This document shows, piece after piece, positions 9,582-18,344 of a stretch of 64,000 bases of DNA. Both the position numbers and the translations under genes were made by a program. This DNA comes from Novosphingobium sp. 9 (GTDB taxonomy: Bacteria > Pseudomonadota > Alphaproteobacteria > Sphingomonadales > Sphingomonadaceae), in assembly GCF_025340265.1 (NCBI RefSeq), contig NZ_CP022707.1, positions 1,984,501-2,048,500 of the forward strand. The letters are read 5' to 3'. The first letter of the stretch is position 1, and every line of letters begins with the position of its first letter. The notes beneath the pieces are model-generated. The model was not told where the DNA came from and made no database searches. It saw nothing but the letters and a program-made list of their open reading frames with translations.

Positions 9582-11567
9582 TTAGCCGAGCTTGTTGAGA
9601 ATCTGCGGAACGATCGCCTCGACGCTGAAGCCGAAACGCTTGAACAGTTCGCCCGCCGGAGCCGAAGCGCCGAAACGGTCGAGACCGATGTTGAGGCCGC
9701 CGCCCAGGCTCGCGCCGGTGAAGCGCTGCCAGCCCATCGTCGTGCCCGCCTCGATCGAGACCTTGAGGATCGCCGGATCGTTGGGGAGGATCTCGGCCTG
9801 GTAAGCCTCGTCCTGCGCCGCGAACAGTTCCATCGAAGGCATCGAGACGACATCGGCGCCGATGCCCTGCGCTTCGAGGGCCTCGCGCACGTTGACCGCC
9901 AGTTCGACTTCCGAACCGGTGGCGATCAGGATCACCTTGCGTGCAGCTTCGGCGGCCTTGAGCGTGTAGGCACCCTTGGCCGAGAGCATGCCGCCGGTCT
10001 TGCGCAGCTGCGGCAGGTTCTGGCGGGTCAGGGCGAGCACCGAAGGGGTGCTTTCGCTCTGCAGCGCCAGCATCCAGCACTCGGCGGTTTCGATCACGTC
10101 TGCCGGGCGGAAGACCTGCAGGTTCGGGATCAGGCGCATCGACATGACATGCTCGACCGGCTGATGGGTCGGGCCATCCTCGCCAAGGCCGATCGAATCA
10201 TGGGTCAGCACGTAGATCGAACGGATCTGCTGGAGCGCGGCCATGCGGATGGCATTGCGGCAGTAATCCGAGAAGATCAGGAAGGTGCCGCCATAGGGGA
10301 TCACGCCGCCGTGCAGCGCCATGCCGTTCATTGCCGCCGACATGCCGAACTCGCGGATGCCGTAATAGACATAGCGACCGGCGTAGTCTTCCGGCGTGAA
10401 CGGTGCCTGGCACTTGGCCTTGGTGTTGTTCGAACCGGTCAGGTCAGCCGAGCCGCCAACCATTTCAGGCATCAGCGGCGCCAGCACGTTGAGCGCGTTT
10501 TCCGAGGCCTTGCGGGTGGCGACCTTGCTGTCGCCTTCCAGCCACGACGCGAACGTCGCGGCTGCTTCGTCGACATTGGTCAGCTTGCCTGCCATGCGGC
10601 GCTCGAACTCGGCCTTGTCGGCGCTGGCATCGAGGCGTGCGGTCCACTCGGCGTGGAGCTTGGCGCCCTTCTCACCCAGCGAGCGCCAGTCGGCGAGGAT
10701 TTCAGCGGGAACCTCAAACGGCGCCGAGGTCCAGCCCAGATATTCGCGCGCGGCGGCGACTTCGGCATCGCCGAGCGCGGCGCCGTGAACGTCGTGGCCG
10801 CCCTGCTTGTTGGGGGCACCCTTGCCGATAACCGTACGGCAGGCGACGAGCGAGGGCTTGTCGCTGGCAGCCGCTTCGGCAAGCGCACGCTCGATATCGG
10901 CGAAGTCATGGCCGTCGCACGAGAACACGTCCCAGCCCGAAGCGCGGTAGCGGGCAGCGACATCCTCGCTGGTCGACAGCGAAGTGTCGCCGTCGATGGT
11001 GATGCGGTTGTCGTCCCACAGAACCTTGAGGTTTGCGAGCTTGAGCGTGCCAGCAAGGCCCACGGCCTCGTGGTTGATGCCTTCCATCAGGCAGCCGTCA
11101 CCGGCAATCACCCAGGTGCGGTGATCGACCAGATCGCTGCCAAACGTCGCGTTCAGCTGGCGCTCGGCCATCGCCATGCCGACCGCCATCGCGAAGCCCT
11201 GACCCAGCGGGCCGGTGGTGCACTCGACACCCGGAATCAGGAAGTTCTCGGGATGGCCCGCGCAGACCGAACCGGTCTGGCGGAAGTTGCGGATGTCATC
11301 CATCGTCGGGCTGGCATAGCCTGTCAGGTGGAGCAGCGAGTAGATCAGCATCGAGCCGTGGCCCGCCGACAGCACGAAGCGATCGCGGTCAGCCCACTTG
11401 GGGGCGGCCGGATCGAACTTCAGGAACTTCGAGAACAGCACGGTGGCAACATCGGCCATGCCCATGGGCATACCGGGATGGCCGCTGTTGGCTGCCTGCA
11501 CGGCATCCATCGACAGGGCCCGGATGGCGTTCGCCATCGGCGCGAGACGGTCGGTGGTAAGGGTCAT
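9582..11567 (-). CDS. tkt: transketolase
   Basis: A 661-residue thiamine-diphosphate enzyme. The start MTLTTDRLAPMANAIR at 11567 is preceded by GGAGCTTCCC on the coding strand; the longer in-frame extension to 12077 crosses a divergent promoter region and is not supported. Motifs: SGHPGMPMGMADV, CTTGPLGQGFAMAVG, GDGCLMEGINHEA (TPP binding, GDG...N) and HDSIGLGEDGPTHQP. It shuttles two-carbon units in the pentose phosphate pathway and heads the tkt-gap-pgk-fba block. Confidence 0.97.
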   Translation of the reverse strand: MTLTTDRLAPMANAIRALSMDAVQAANSGHPGMPMGMADVATVLFSKFLKFDPAAPKWADRDRFVLSAGHGSMLIYSLLHLTGYASPTMDDIRNFRQTGSVCAGHPENFLIPGVECTTGPLGQGFAMAVGMAMAERQLNATFGSDLVDHRTWVIAGDGCLMEGINHEAVGLAGTLKLANLKVLWDDNRITIDGDTSLSTSEDVAARYRASGWDVFSCDGHDFADIERALAEAAASDKPSLVACRTVIGKGAPNKQGGHDVHGAALGDAEVAAAREYLGWTSAPFEVPAEILADWRSLGEKGAKLHAEWTARLDASADKAEFERRMAGKLTNVDEAAATFASWLEGDSKVATRKASENALNVLAPLMPEMVGGSADLTGSNNTKAKCQAPFTPEDYAGRYVYYGIREFGMSAAMNGMALHGGVIPYGGTFLIFSDYCRNAIRMAALQQIRSIYVLTHDSIGLGEDGPTHQPVEHVMSMRLIPNLQVFRPADVIETAECWMLALQSESTPSVLALTRQNLPQLRKTGGMLSAKGAYTLKAAEAARKVILIATGSEVELAVNVREALEAQGIGADVVSMPSMELFAAQDEAYQAEILPNDPAILKVSIEAGTTMGWQRFTGASLGGGLNIGLDRFGASAPAGELFKRFGFSVEAIVPQILNKLG

Positions 11568-11825
11568 GGGAAGCTCCGGAAAAATACGGGACCGACCAGG
11601 CTTGACCGGTGGGCCGATCGGATACCTGTCCGGGCGATTCGATACGTTGCGGCCTCCCTTTAGGGAGCGGCGGGCGTGCGTCAAGTTCGCCTCCCGCGAG
11701 CCCAGCCCTGACGTAGGGCATGATGCGCTGACCGCAAGGCGAAATTCGCCCGATTGTGCACACGGCTCGACACTTGAATGCGCGATACCCGGTTGCCACT
11801 TGGGGGCGTGGAGGGATACCGACTT

Positions 11826-12032
11826 ATGACAATGACAACCGATCCCCAGCACAATCTGCCTGTGAACAGCCTGCTCGACCGCATCGAGCGCGCGCTGGCC
11901 CGCGTCGAAGCCGCCTGCGAGACGGCAGCGCGCAACACCGACCATATCCGGGGGCGCCACAAGCGCTTGCGCGAAACCGTGGAAGGTTCGCTGCGCGATC
12001 TCGAAACGCTGATGACCGCGCCCAAGGACTGA
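11826..12032 (+). CDS. small helical protein upstream of zapA
   Basis: A 68-residue protein beginning MTMTTDPQHN, with GGAGGG about 10 bases upstream of the ATG at 11826. The sequence is charged and helical (LLDRIERALARVEAACETAA, then RHKRLRETVEGSLRDLETLM), consistent with a short coiled coil. I do not recognise a named family. It is 10 bp upstream of zapA on the same strand, and a small coiled-coil gene in this position is common in sphingomonads. This could indicate a role alongside ZapA in division, which is inference. Confidence 0.75.
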   Translation: MTMTTDPQHNLPVNSLLDRIERALARVEAACETAARNTDHIRGRHKRLRETVEGSLRDLETLMTAPKD

Positions 12033-12042
12033 GGGACAGGCC

Positions 12043-12420
12043 ATGACCAACATCACCGTCACCATTGCCGCACGCAAATATTCGCTGGCCTGCGATCCCG
12101 AGGATCAGCCCCACGTCGAGATGCTGGCGGGCATGATCGACGAACGCCTCGCAATGCTGGGCGTCAAGGGCCAGACCGAGGCACGCTCGATGCTCTATGC
12201 CGCGCTGTTCCTGGCCGATGAACTGTGCAAGGCGAAAGCAGCGAACGCAGAATCTGCACCGGGGCAGGTTTCCGAATCGGTCGAACCCGATGCCGTTGAT
12301 CCGAGCGCTTTCGCGTTTTCGCCCGAAATGGAGGCCGAGTTCGAGAAACGGCTCGGCGGAATTGCGACGCGCATCGAAAATCTTGCAGACCTTCTTGAGC
12401 ACGACACACAGAACGCCTAG
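12043..12420 (+). CDS. zapA: cell division protein ZapA
   Basis: A 125-residue protein. The N-terminal half matches ZapA: TVTIAARKYSLACDPEDQPH, then VEMLAGMIDERLAML and ARSMLYAALFLADELCKA; the C-terminal half is helical (MEAEFEKRLGGIATRIENLA). ZapA binds FtsZ and promotes Z-ring bundling. Its identification is supported by the downstream 6S RNA locus and fau gene, an order conserved across proteobacteria. The spacing to the upstream small gene is 10 bp. Confidence 0.93.
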   Translation: MTNITVTIAARKYSLACDPEDQPHVEMLAGMIDERLAMLGVKGQTEARSMLYAALFLADELCKAKAANAESAPGQVSESVEPDAVDPSAFAFSPEMEAEFEKRLGGIATRIENLADLLEHDTQNA

Positions 12421-12423
12421 ATA

Positions 12424-12570
12424 GGGCCTCGACGGGATCTGCCCGGCACGATCCGCGAACATCCCTGAGGCTATAAGCAATCCAAAGGGGGCTGTCCCTG
12501 CCCGAGCCACTATTTCGCATAGAGGCTCGATGTACATGGTCCCCACCTGACGTTGAGGCGTCAGAGGATT
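12424..12570 (+). ncRNA. ssrS: 6S RNA (RNA polymerase regulator)
   Basis: The 170-bp gap between zapA and the 5-formyltetrahydrofolate cyclo-ligase gene is the classic 6S RNA site. The sequence can close with a 9-bp stem: GCCTCGACG at 12426-12434 pairs with CGTTGAGGC at 12551-12559 with one G-U pair, enclosing further GC-rich pairings and unpaired stretches. 6S RNA mimics an open promoter and holds sigma70 RNA polymerase in stationary phase. Exact ends are estimated. The call rests on synteny plus the closing stem, not on a covariance search. Confidence 0.75.
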
Positions 12571-12589
12571 TCAATCGGAAAACGACCCC

Positions 12590-13222
12590 ATGGTGGACCC
12601 GTCACCCCCCATTTCCCTTGCGGACGAGAAGGCCGCGCTGCGGCGCGAATTTCGCGCGGCGCGCAAGGCGCATGTCGAGGCGCTGCCGCATAACCTGCGA
12701 GCGCTGATCCTGAACCGTCCGCCTGCACCCGTCGCAGCCATGATTTCGGAAGGGGCCACCGTCGGGCTTTATTACCCCGTCGGCGCAGAAGCACCGGCGC
12801 TCGGTTGGGTGCGCTGGCTGGCAGAAAATGGTCGCACAGTCGCCCTCCCCGCCTTCACGGATCGTGACAGTGCGATGACCTTCCGCATCTGGGACGATGC
12901 TTTCGATGAAGAATCGCTGGAGCCCTCCCCCTGGGGCGGCGCGTTGCAGCCCGGTGTTGAGGCAGAGGAGGTTGTACCGTCTGCGGTAGTCATACCCCTC
13001 GTTGCGTTCACTGCGGCAGGCACGCGCCTTGGGCAAGGTGGTGGGCATTACGACCGCTGGCTGGCCGAGCATCCCGACGTGCTTGCCATCGGCCTGGCGT
13101 GGGATGTCCAGCAGGCAGAAGCCTTGCCCGTCGAGCCGCATGACCGCGCGCTCGCCGCGATCGTGACGCCAACCCGTATTCACGAACCTGCTCCGGCGAC
13201 CTCGGCAAGCGAAGAGGCCTGA
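12590..13222 (+). CDS. fau: 5-formyltetrahydrofolate cyclo-ligase
   Basis: A 210-residue protein with the family landmarks: basic N-terminal helix KAALRREFRAARKAHVEAL, substrate-site VGLYYPVGAEAP, the acidic/hydrophobic VPSAVVIPLVAFTAAGTRLG and the GQGGGHYDRWLA ATP-binding motif. It converts 5-formyl-THF to 5,10-methenyl-THF with ATP. It lies immediately after the 6S RNA and may be co-transcribed with it, as in E. coli ygfA. The next gene starts 2 bp after its stop codon. Confidence 0.94.
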   Translation: MVDPSPPISLADEKAALRREFRAARKAHVEALPHNLRALILNRPPAPVAAMISEGATVGLYYPVGAEAPALGWVRWLAENGRTVALPAFTDRDSAMTFRIWDDAFDEESLEPSPWGGALQPGVEAEEVVPSAVVIPLVAFTAAGTRLGQGGGHYDRWLAEHPDVLAIGLAWDVQQAEALPVEPHDRALAAIVTPTRIHEPAPATSASEEA

Positions 13223-13223
13223 T

Positions 13224-13439
13224 ATGCGTGAGACTCCCACCTGGCGTATTCCGGTGGGGGTTCTGGTACTGTGCGCGGCACTGGCCGTCTACGGCCTGCT
13301 GATTGCACGCTATCTCGCACCTCTGATTACGAAATGGCCCCCACTGGCACAGGCGCTGGTCTATCTGGTGCTGGGGGTGGTGTGGCTGCTGCCCTTGCGT
13401 CGATTCCTGATCTGGATGGAAACCGGGCGCACGCGTTAA
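13224..13439 (+). CDS. DUF2842-type small membrane protein
   Basis: A 71-residue protein with two hydrophobic segments (VGVLVLCAALAVYGLLIARY and a second around ALVYLVLGVVWLLPL), a KWPP turn between them and a basic tail. This is the usual form of the alphaproteobacterial DUF2842 inner-membrane family, of unknown function. It starts 2 bp after the fau stop and is therefore in the same transcript, which ends at the hairpin after it. Confidence 0.8.
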   Translation: MRETPTWRIPVGVLVLCAALAVYGLLIARYLAPLITKWPPLAQALVYLVLGVVWLLPLRRFLIWMETGRTR

Positions 13440-13485
13440 GATTCGCGAGACATCGGGAGTGCTTTCGAATGGATTTCGGGCAAAG

Positions 13486-13515
13486 AAAAAGGCCGGGTTT
13501 CCCCGGCCTTCTTTT
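13486..13515. terminator. bidirectional terminator after the DUF2842 gene
   Basis: The stem AAGGCCGGG / CCCGGCCTT has an A-run before and CTTTT after it. It terminates the zapA-fau transcript on the plus strand and can also serve the tRNA-Asp on the minus strand. Confidence 0.85.
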
Positions 13516-13546
13516 CGCTTCTCATGGCGCTACTTTCCGAAGAAAG

Positions 13547-13623
13547 TGGCGCGAGTGACGGGGCTCGAACCCGCGACCTCCGGCGTGACAGGCCGGCACT
13601 CTAACCAACTGAGCTACACCCGC
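13547..13623 (-). tRNA. tRNA-Asp (GTC), copy 1
   Basis: A 77-nt cloverleaf with CCA encoded. The acceptor GCGGGTG pairs with CACTCGC, the anticodon loop CTGTCAC gives anticodon GTC, and the T-loop GTTCGAG is present. It is almost identical to the second copy 73 bp away. Confidence 0.97.
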
Positions 13624-13695
13624 GCAGCCCTGAAGGCAAAACGGCGAACCGTTAAAGCCTACAGTGAGCTTCGCAGTGGAAGCGCTTTTCCCAAG

Positions 13696-13772
13696 TGGCG
13701 CGAGTGACGGGGCTCGAACCCGCGACCTCCGGCGTGACAGGCCGGCACTCTAACCAACTGAGCTACACCCGC
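13696..13772 (-). tRNA. tRNA-Asp (GTC), copy 2
   Basis: A 77-nt copy with the same sequence as the tRNA at 13547-13623, in the same orientation and with CCA encoded. The 72-bp spacer between them differs from the flanks, so it is a tandem gene duplication and the two are probably transcribed together. Confidence 0.97.
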
Positions 13773-13902
13773 TTTAGAAGCGTTGCGTCCGCTTGGGAGA
13801 CGCGCCTCTAGGCCAGCACCGATGGGCTGTCAACGACCCTTGCGCACAGGATGAAAGATTTTTGCCATTTGATCCCCCAAGCTCCAGAGAAAGAACGGAA
13901 AA

Positions 13903-14487
13903 TCACCGTTTTTCGTATTTCCAGTTGCGCCTTTTTCCCGCCGCGATCCACACCGTGGCCTCAGCCATGCGCTTCTCTCGCGTGGCTTGCGTCCTGGCCT
14001 CGGTGATCCATTCGAGATAATCCCTGCGTGCCGAGGCCGAGAACCCTGCAAAAACCTGTGCGGCAGCAGGAACGGCCGCCAGCGCGGCGGCGAAATCGTC
14101 CGGCATGGGGATTTCCGCCCTCGGCTCGCGCGTGGCAGGGCGCTTCGTCGCAGTGCCCGTTTCCGCAATGCGCAAGGCAGCCTCCTGAAGGCGCCCGATG
14201 AGAATCGAATCGTCGGGCAGGTCTTCCAGCTTCGTGATTTTTCCGAATTGCCCCATCGCGTCCCCCTGCCGTCCCTCCCCATGGATGACGAACGTGCAGT
14301 GCGCCTTGAATGCCGCCATCCCGGCAACGTTCTTCCCTGCCAGCGTGAAGTGGGGCATGCCCCACTTGATCGCCTCCTCGCAGCCGGGAAGCGCCTGATG
14401 GCACAGCGCGCGCAGATGGATCAGGATCGGACGGGCGAAGTCGGAACCCCCGGCGATATAGTCATCGATCCGCGTATCGTGCCCCAT
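13903..14487 (-). CDS. YdeI/DUF1801-family protein
   Basis: A 194-residue protein. The N-terminal DUF1801 (YdhG-like) domain has LIHLRALCHQALPGCEEAIK and WGMPHFTLAGKNVAGMAAF. The C-terminal part, with PMPDDFAAAL and FSASARRDYLEWITEARTQATR, is the OmdA/YdeI-like segment. Members are small cytosolic proteins of uncertain function; E. coli YdeI is linked to peptide and stress resistance. It is 25 bp downstream of bkdB on the same strand but probably not functionally linked. No signal peptide. Confidence 0.82.
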   Translation of the reverse strand: MGHDTRIDDYIAGGSDFARPILIHLRALCHQALPGCEEAIKWGMPHFTLAGKNVAGMAAFKAHCTFVIHGEGRQGDAMGQFGKITKLEDLPDDSILIGRLQEAALRIAETGTATKRPATREPRAEIPMPDDFAAALAAVPAAAQVFAGFSASARRDYLEWITEARTQATREKRMAEATVWIAAGKRRNWKYEKR

Positions 14488-14512
14488 CTGTTCTGCCCCC
14501 GTTTTATGAAAA

Positions 14513-15814
14513 TTACGGCCCTGCGAGTATCACCGCCGGCGCCTCGATCAGTTTTTTCAGATCCTGCGCGAAGCTGGCGGCATCCCAGCCATCTACCACA
14601 CGGTGATCGCAGCTCATCGAGATATTCATCAGCTTGCGTCGCTCGATTCGCTCCACGCCGCTCGCATCGCGCACGAACATCGGCCTCTCGACAATGCGGT
14701 TAGGGCCGATAATCGCGACTTCGGGCCGGTTGATGACCGGCGTGGTCGCAACACCGCCCATCGGCCCGAGCGAGGTCAGGGTAAGCGTCGAGCCAGAAAG
14801 TTCGGACGGTTTCGCGGAACCATCGCGTGCGGCCTGTGCCAGTCGCCCAATTTCGGCGGCAAGTTGCCATAGGTTGCGCGCCTGCGCGTCGCGCAGCACC
14901 GGCACCATCAGGCCGCCGGGGGTCTGCGTGGCGATCCCGATATGCACGGAACCAAAGCGCGTCACCACACCCGCCTCGTCGTCGTAATGGGCATTGAGCA
15001 TCGGGTAGCGCGGCGCCAGACGGCAGATCGCCGCGATCAGGAACGGCAGCATGGTCAGCTTCGGGCGATCCCCGCGCCCGGCATTCAGTTGCGCGCGTGT
15101 CTCCTCCAGCGCGGTGACGTCGTATTCCTCGACATAGGAGAAGTGCGGGATCGAACGCTTGGAGGCCGCCATGTTCTCGGCAATGCGACGGCGCAGGCCG
15201 ATCACGCGGACCTGCTCGTCCACGCCCTTTGTACCTACGGGCTGAAAACCACCTACGGCATTGTAGGAGAGGAACGCGTCGAGATCGCCATGGCGCACCC
15301 GGCCATCTTCGGCGGGACGCACTTCGGCGAGGTCTATGCCGAGATCCTTGGCGCGCTGGCGCACTGCTGGGCTGGCGAGGACTTTTGCAGGTGTTCGCCG
15401 GGTTTCGGGAGGTAGGACAGGCGCAGGCGCGCGGGCTTCGACAGGCTCAGCCTGAGCGGCTGCGGGGGCTTCGGGTTTCTCGGGAACTGGCGCGGCAATC
15501 GCCGGTTCCGCCGTGCTCGCAGCCACCTCATCGGACGCAGCGGGAAGCGCCGTTTGCACAACGCTGCCCTCGCCCTCCATCTCGATCACCACCAGCGCCG
15601 AGCCGATGGCGATCGTATCGCCCGCCTCGCCCGCCACTTCGACGATCACGCCCGACACCGGGCTCTCCATCTCGATCGTGGCCTTGTCGGTCATCATGTC
15701 GGCGATGCGGCCGTCTTCCTCGATCCGGTCGCCGACCGCAACGTGCCAGGCGACGATCTCGGCTTCGGCGATGCCCTCGCCAATATCGGGCAGGCGGAAT
15801 GTGTAGCGTGCCAT
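14513..15814 (-). CDS. bkdB: branched-chain 2-oxoacid dehydrogenase E2, dihydrolipoamide acyltransferase
   Basis: A 433-residue E2 starting MARYTFRLPDIGEGIAEAEI. Domains in order: lipoyl domain with the lipoylated lysine at about 44 in MTDKATIEME; an Ala/Pro/Glu-rich linker near 85-135; an E3/E1-binding domain LASPAVRQRAKDLGIDLAEV; and the catalytic acyltransferase ending with SCDHRVVDGWDAASF (HxxxDG active site). It transfers the acyl group from E1-bound thiamine diphosphate to CoA. Together with the two E1 genes upstream it forms a BCKDH-type complex; no E3 gene is adjacent. The start is chosen at the conserved N-terminus, 4 bp after the bkdA2 stop. Confidence 0.93.
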   Translation of the reverse strand: MARYTFRLPDIGEGIAEAEIVAWHVAVGDRIEEDGRIADMMTDKATIEMESPVSGVIVEVAGEAGDTIAIGSALVVIEMEGEGSVVQTALPAASDEVAASTAEPAIAAPVPEKPEAPAAAQAEPVEARAPAPVLPPETRRTPAKVLASPAVRQRAKDLGIDLAEVRPAEDGRVRHGDLDAFLSYNAVGGFQPVGTKGVDEQVRVIGLRRRIAENMAASKRSIPHFSYVEEYDVTALEETRAQLNAGRGDRPKLTMLPFLIAAICRLAPRYPMLNAHYDDEAGVVTRFGSVHIGIATQTPGGLMVPVLRDAQARNLWQLAAEIGRLAQAARDGSAKPSELSGSTLTLTSLGPMGGVATTPVINRPEVAIIGPNRIVERPMFVRDASGVERIERRKLMNISMSCDHRVVDGWDAASFAQDLKKLIEAPAVILAGP

Positions 15815-15818
15815 CGGG

Positions 15819-16870
15819 TCAGTCCTGCAAAAGCCGGTCGAGCGCTTCACCGATGCGCACGGGGCCGGGGAAATAGGCCCATTCAAGGCTGTGGGGGTAC
15901 GGCGTGTCGAAACCGGTGACGCGCTCGACCGGAGCTTCGAGGTGATAGAAGCAGCGCTCCTGCACCAGCGCGCTCAGTTCCGCGCCGAAACCGGAGGTGC
16001 GGGTCGCCTCGTGTATCACCAGACATTTCCCCGTCTTCTTCACAGAGTTTTCCACAGCCTCGATATCGAGCGGGACCAGCGTGCGAAGATCGAGAATATC
16101 GGCATCGATACCGCGTTCGGCCAGCACGGCCTCGGCTACGTGAACCATTGTGCCGTATGTCAGCACCGTCAGGTCCGCGCCTTCGCGCACCTTGCGCGCC
16201 TTCCCGAGCGGAATGGCATAATACCCCTCGGGCACCAGCCCGTCGGGATGGCCTTTCCAGCTTTTCGAGGGTGATCGTAATAGCCGTCGAACGGGCCGTT
16301 ATAGATGCGCTTGGGCTCGAAGAAGATCACCGGATCATTGTCCTCGATCGCGGCGATCAGCAGGCCCTTGGCGTCGTGGGGCGTTGCCGGGATCACGGTC
16401 TTGAGCCCTGCGACATGGGTGAACAGCGCTTCCGGGCTCTGGCTGTGCGTCTGCCCCCCGAAGATGCCGCCGCCAAAGGGCGAGCGCACGGTGATCGGGG
16501 CGATGAACTCCGCTGCCGAACGATACCGCAGGCGCGCCGCCTCGGAGATCAACTGATCGAGGCCGGGATATATATAGTCCGCGAACTGAATCTCGGGCAC
16601 CGGGCGCAGGCCATAGGCAGCCATGCCGACCGCCGCGCCGATGATGCCGCATTCGTTGATCGGCGTGTCGAACACGCGAGAGGGTCCGAAGGCTTTCTGC
16701 AGACCCGCCGTCGCGCGGAACACGCCGCCGAAGTAGCCGACATCCTCGCCCATCACGATCACGTTGGGATCGCGCGCCATCATTACATGCAGCGCATCGT
16801 TGATCGCCTCGATCATGCTCATCGGGCGCACTTGCGCCTCGTGCAGGCTGACCGCTTCTTCCTCGATCAT
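15819..16870 (-). CDS. bkdA2: 2-oxoisovalerate dehydrogenase E1 beta subunit, frameshifted near 16262
   Basis: Joined, the two frames give about 350 residues. The N-terminal part has [53 protein letters not shown] and [20 protein letters not shown], all typical of E1-beta. After YYDHP the frame breaks; the C-terminal part resumes at [18 protein letters not shown] and runs to the conserved [16 protein letters not shown]. One more A in the coding-strand AAAA run (TTTT at 16262-16265) gives [20 protein letters not shown], a normal family sequence. Start ATG overlaps the bkdA1 stop (ATGA). With bkdA1 it decarboxylates branched-chain 2-oxo acids. Confidence 0.9.
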
Positions 16871-18216
16871 GGCGTTTCTCCCGGATGCGTTGCGTCCCAG
16901 TCCGGCCATTTCAGGCGCCGCTCACGGATCGCCTGCTCGGCCTGCTCCTCAAGGTGCCAGGGCAGATCCTCGAACACGTCCTCGAACATCGTGTGGAACG
17001 GGTGGTGCAGCCCGTGGCCGAGAATGCCGTTCTTCTCCGCCTCGCGCGTGGCGGCGCGAACTTCCTCCGCCAGCGTCAGGTCCATCTCCGCCTGTCGTTC
17101 CAGCGACCATTCGCCCAGCGCGATCAGGTGATCGCGCAGCCGCGTGACCGGATCGCCGAGCGGCCACTCCTCCCGCTCCTGCGCCGAGCGGTAAGCCGTG
17201 GGATCGTCGGAGGTGGAGTGCCCTTCGGCGCGATAGGTAAAATGCTCGATCAGCGTCGGGCCATGGCCGGAGCGCGCGCGGTTCGCCGCCCACTCCATCG
17301 CCGCATAGACGGCCAGCGCATCGTTCCCGTCGACCCGCAGCCCCGCGACGCCGTAGCCGACCGCCCTTGCCGCGAAGGTCGCGCGTTCGGCACCGGCAAA
17401 GCCCGAAAAGCTGGAGATCGCCCACTGGTTGTTCACCACGTTGAGCACGACCGGCGCATTATAGACCGCCGCAAAGGTCATCGCCGCGTGGAAGTCCCCC
17501 TCCGCGCTCGATCCTTCGCCGAGATAGGCGGTGGCGATGCGGGTATCGCCCTTGATCGCGCTGGCCATCGCCCAGCCCACGGCTTGCGGGAACTGCGTGG
17601 CGAGATTGCCGGAGATCGTGAAGAAACCATAGTCGCGCGCCGAATACATGATCGGCAACTGGCGCCCCTTCAGCCGGTCCGCCCGGTTCGAGTAGATCTG
17701 GTTGATCATCTCGACCAGCGGATAGCGCCGCGCGATCAGGATGCCCTGCTGGCGATAGCTGGGGAACACCATGTCATCGTCGGCCAGCGCGAAGGCCGAG
17801 GCAACCGAGACCGCCTCCTCGCCCGTGGACTTCATATAGAAGCTGGTCTTGCCCTGTCGCTGGCCGCGGTACATGCGGTCGTCGAAGGCCCGCACCAGCG
17901 CCATGGTGCGCAGCATCTGACGCAATGTCTCGACATCCAGCCCCGGCGCCCAGGCTCCGAGCGGGCGATTGTCCTCGCCCAGCACGCGGATAAGGCCCGA
18001 CGTCAGCGACAGCGTTTCCGATGCCGCGCAACTCTCGTCGGGGCGAGGCAAAGTCCCGGCCTCGGGAATCTCCAGATAGGAATAGTCCACGGCATCGCCG
18101 GGCCGGTATCGCGGCTCGGGAACGTGGAGTTCCAGCGGCGGCAGGTTGCCGCGCGCCTTGCGGGACGCACCTGTCCCATGCACTGCCGTCGCGTTCGGGG
18201 CCGTTGGATCGGCCAT
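16867..18216 (-). CDS. bkdA1: 2-oxoisovalerate dehydrogenase E1 alpha subunit
   Basis: A 449-residue E1-alpha, longer at the N-terminus than pyruvate-dehydrogenase alpha subunits, as usual for the branched-chain type. The thiamine-diphosphate motif runs from [14 protein letters not shown] (233) to NN (262-263); [15 protein letters not shown] and [17 protein letters not shown] are BCKDH-like; [18 protein letters not shown] is the phosphorylation-loop equivalent. First gene of the bkdA1-A2-B operon; the divergent side faces the thyA 3' end. Likely role: catabolism of Val, Leu and Ile, and supply of branched acyl-CoA. Confidence 0.95.
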   Translation of the reverse strand: MADPTAPNATAVHGTGASRKARGNLPPLELHVPEPRYRPGDAVDYSYLEIPEAGTLPRPDESCAASETLSLTSGLIRVLGEDNRPLGAWAPGLDVETLRQMLRTMALVRAFDDRMYRGQRQGKTSFYMKSTGEEAVSVASAFALADDDMVFPSYRQQGILIARRYPLVEMINQIYSNRADRLKGRQLPIMYSARDYGFFTISGNLATQFPQAVGWAMASAIKGDTRIATAYLGEGSSAEGDFHAAMTFAAVYNAPVVLNVVNNQWAISSFSGFAGAERATFAARAVGYGVAGLRVDGNDALAVYAAMEWAANRARSGHGPTLIEHFTYRAEGHSTSDDPTAYRSAQEREEWPLGDPVTRLRDHLIALGEWSLERQAEMDLTLAEEVRAATREAEKNGILGHGLHHPFHTMFEDVFEDLPWHLEEQAEQAIRERRLKWPDWDATHPGETP

Positions 18217-18344
18217 ATCTGCTCTCCCATTCGGGTTCCGGGCCGAGGCATCCGGGATCGCAGAACAGGCTCCTTCTCGGGATGCGAAAATTCTACGACA
18301 AGGTCATATTATTTCACGCATGAGCAATGTCAATCGCGCACTTC

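Noticed and set aside
13547..13772. Tandem tRNA-Asp copies considered as an integration scar
   Set aside because: Both copies are complete and alike, including CCA, and nothing but a 72-bp spacer lies between them; simple gene duplication explains it.
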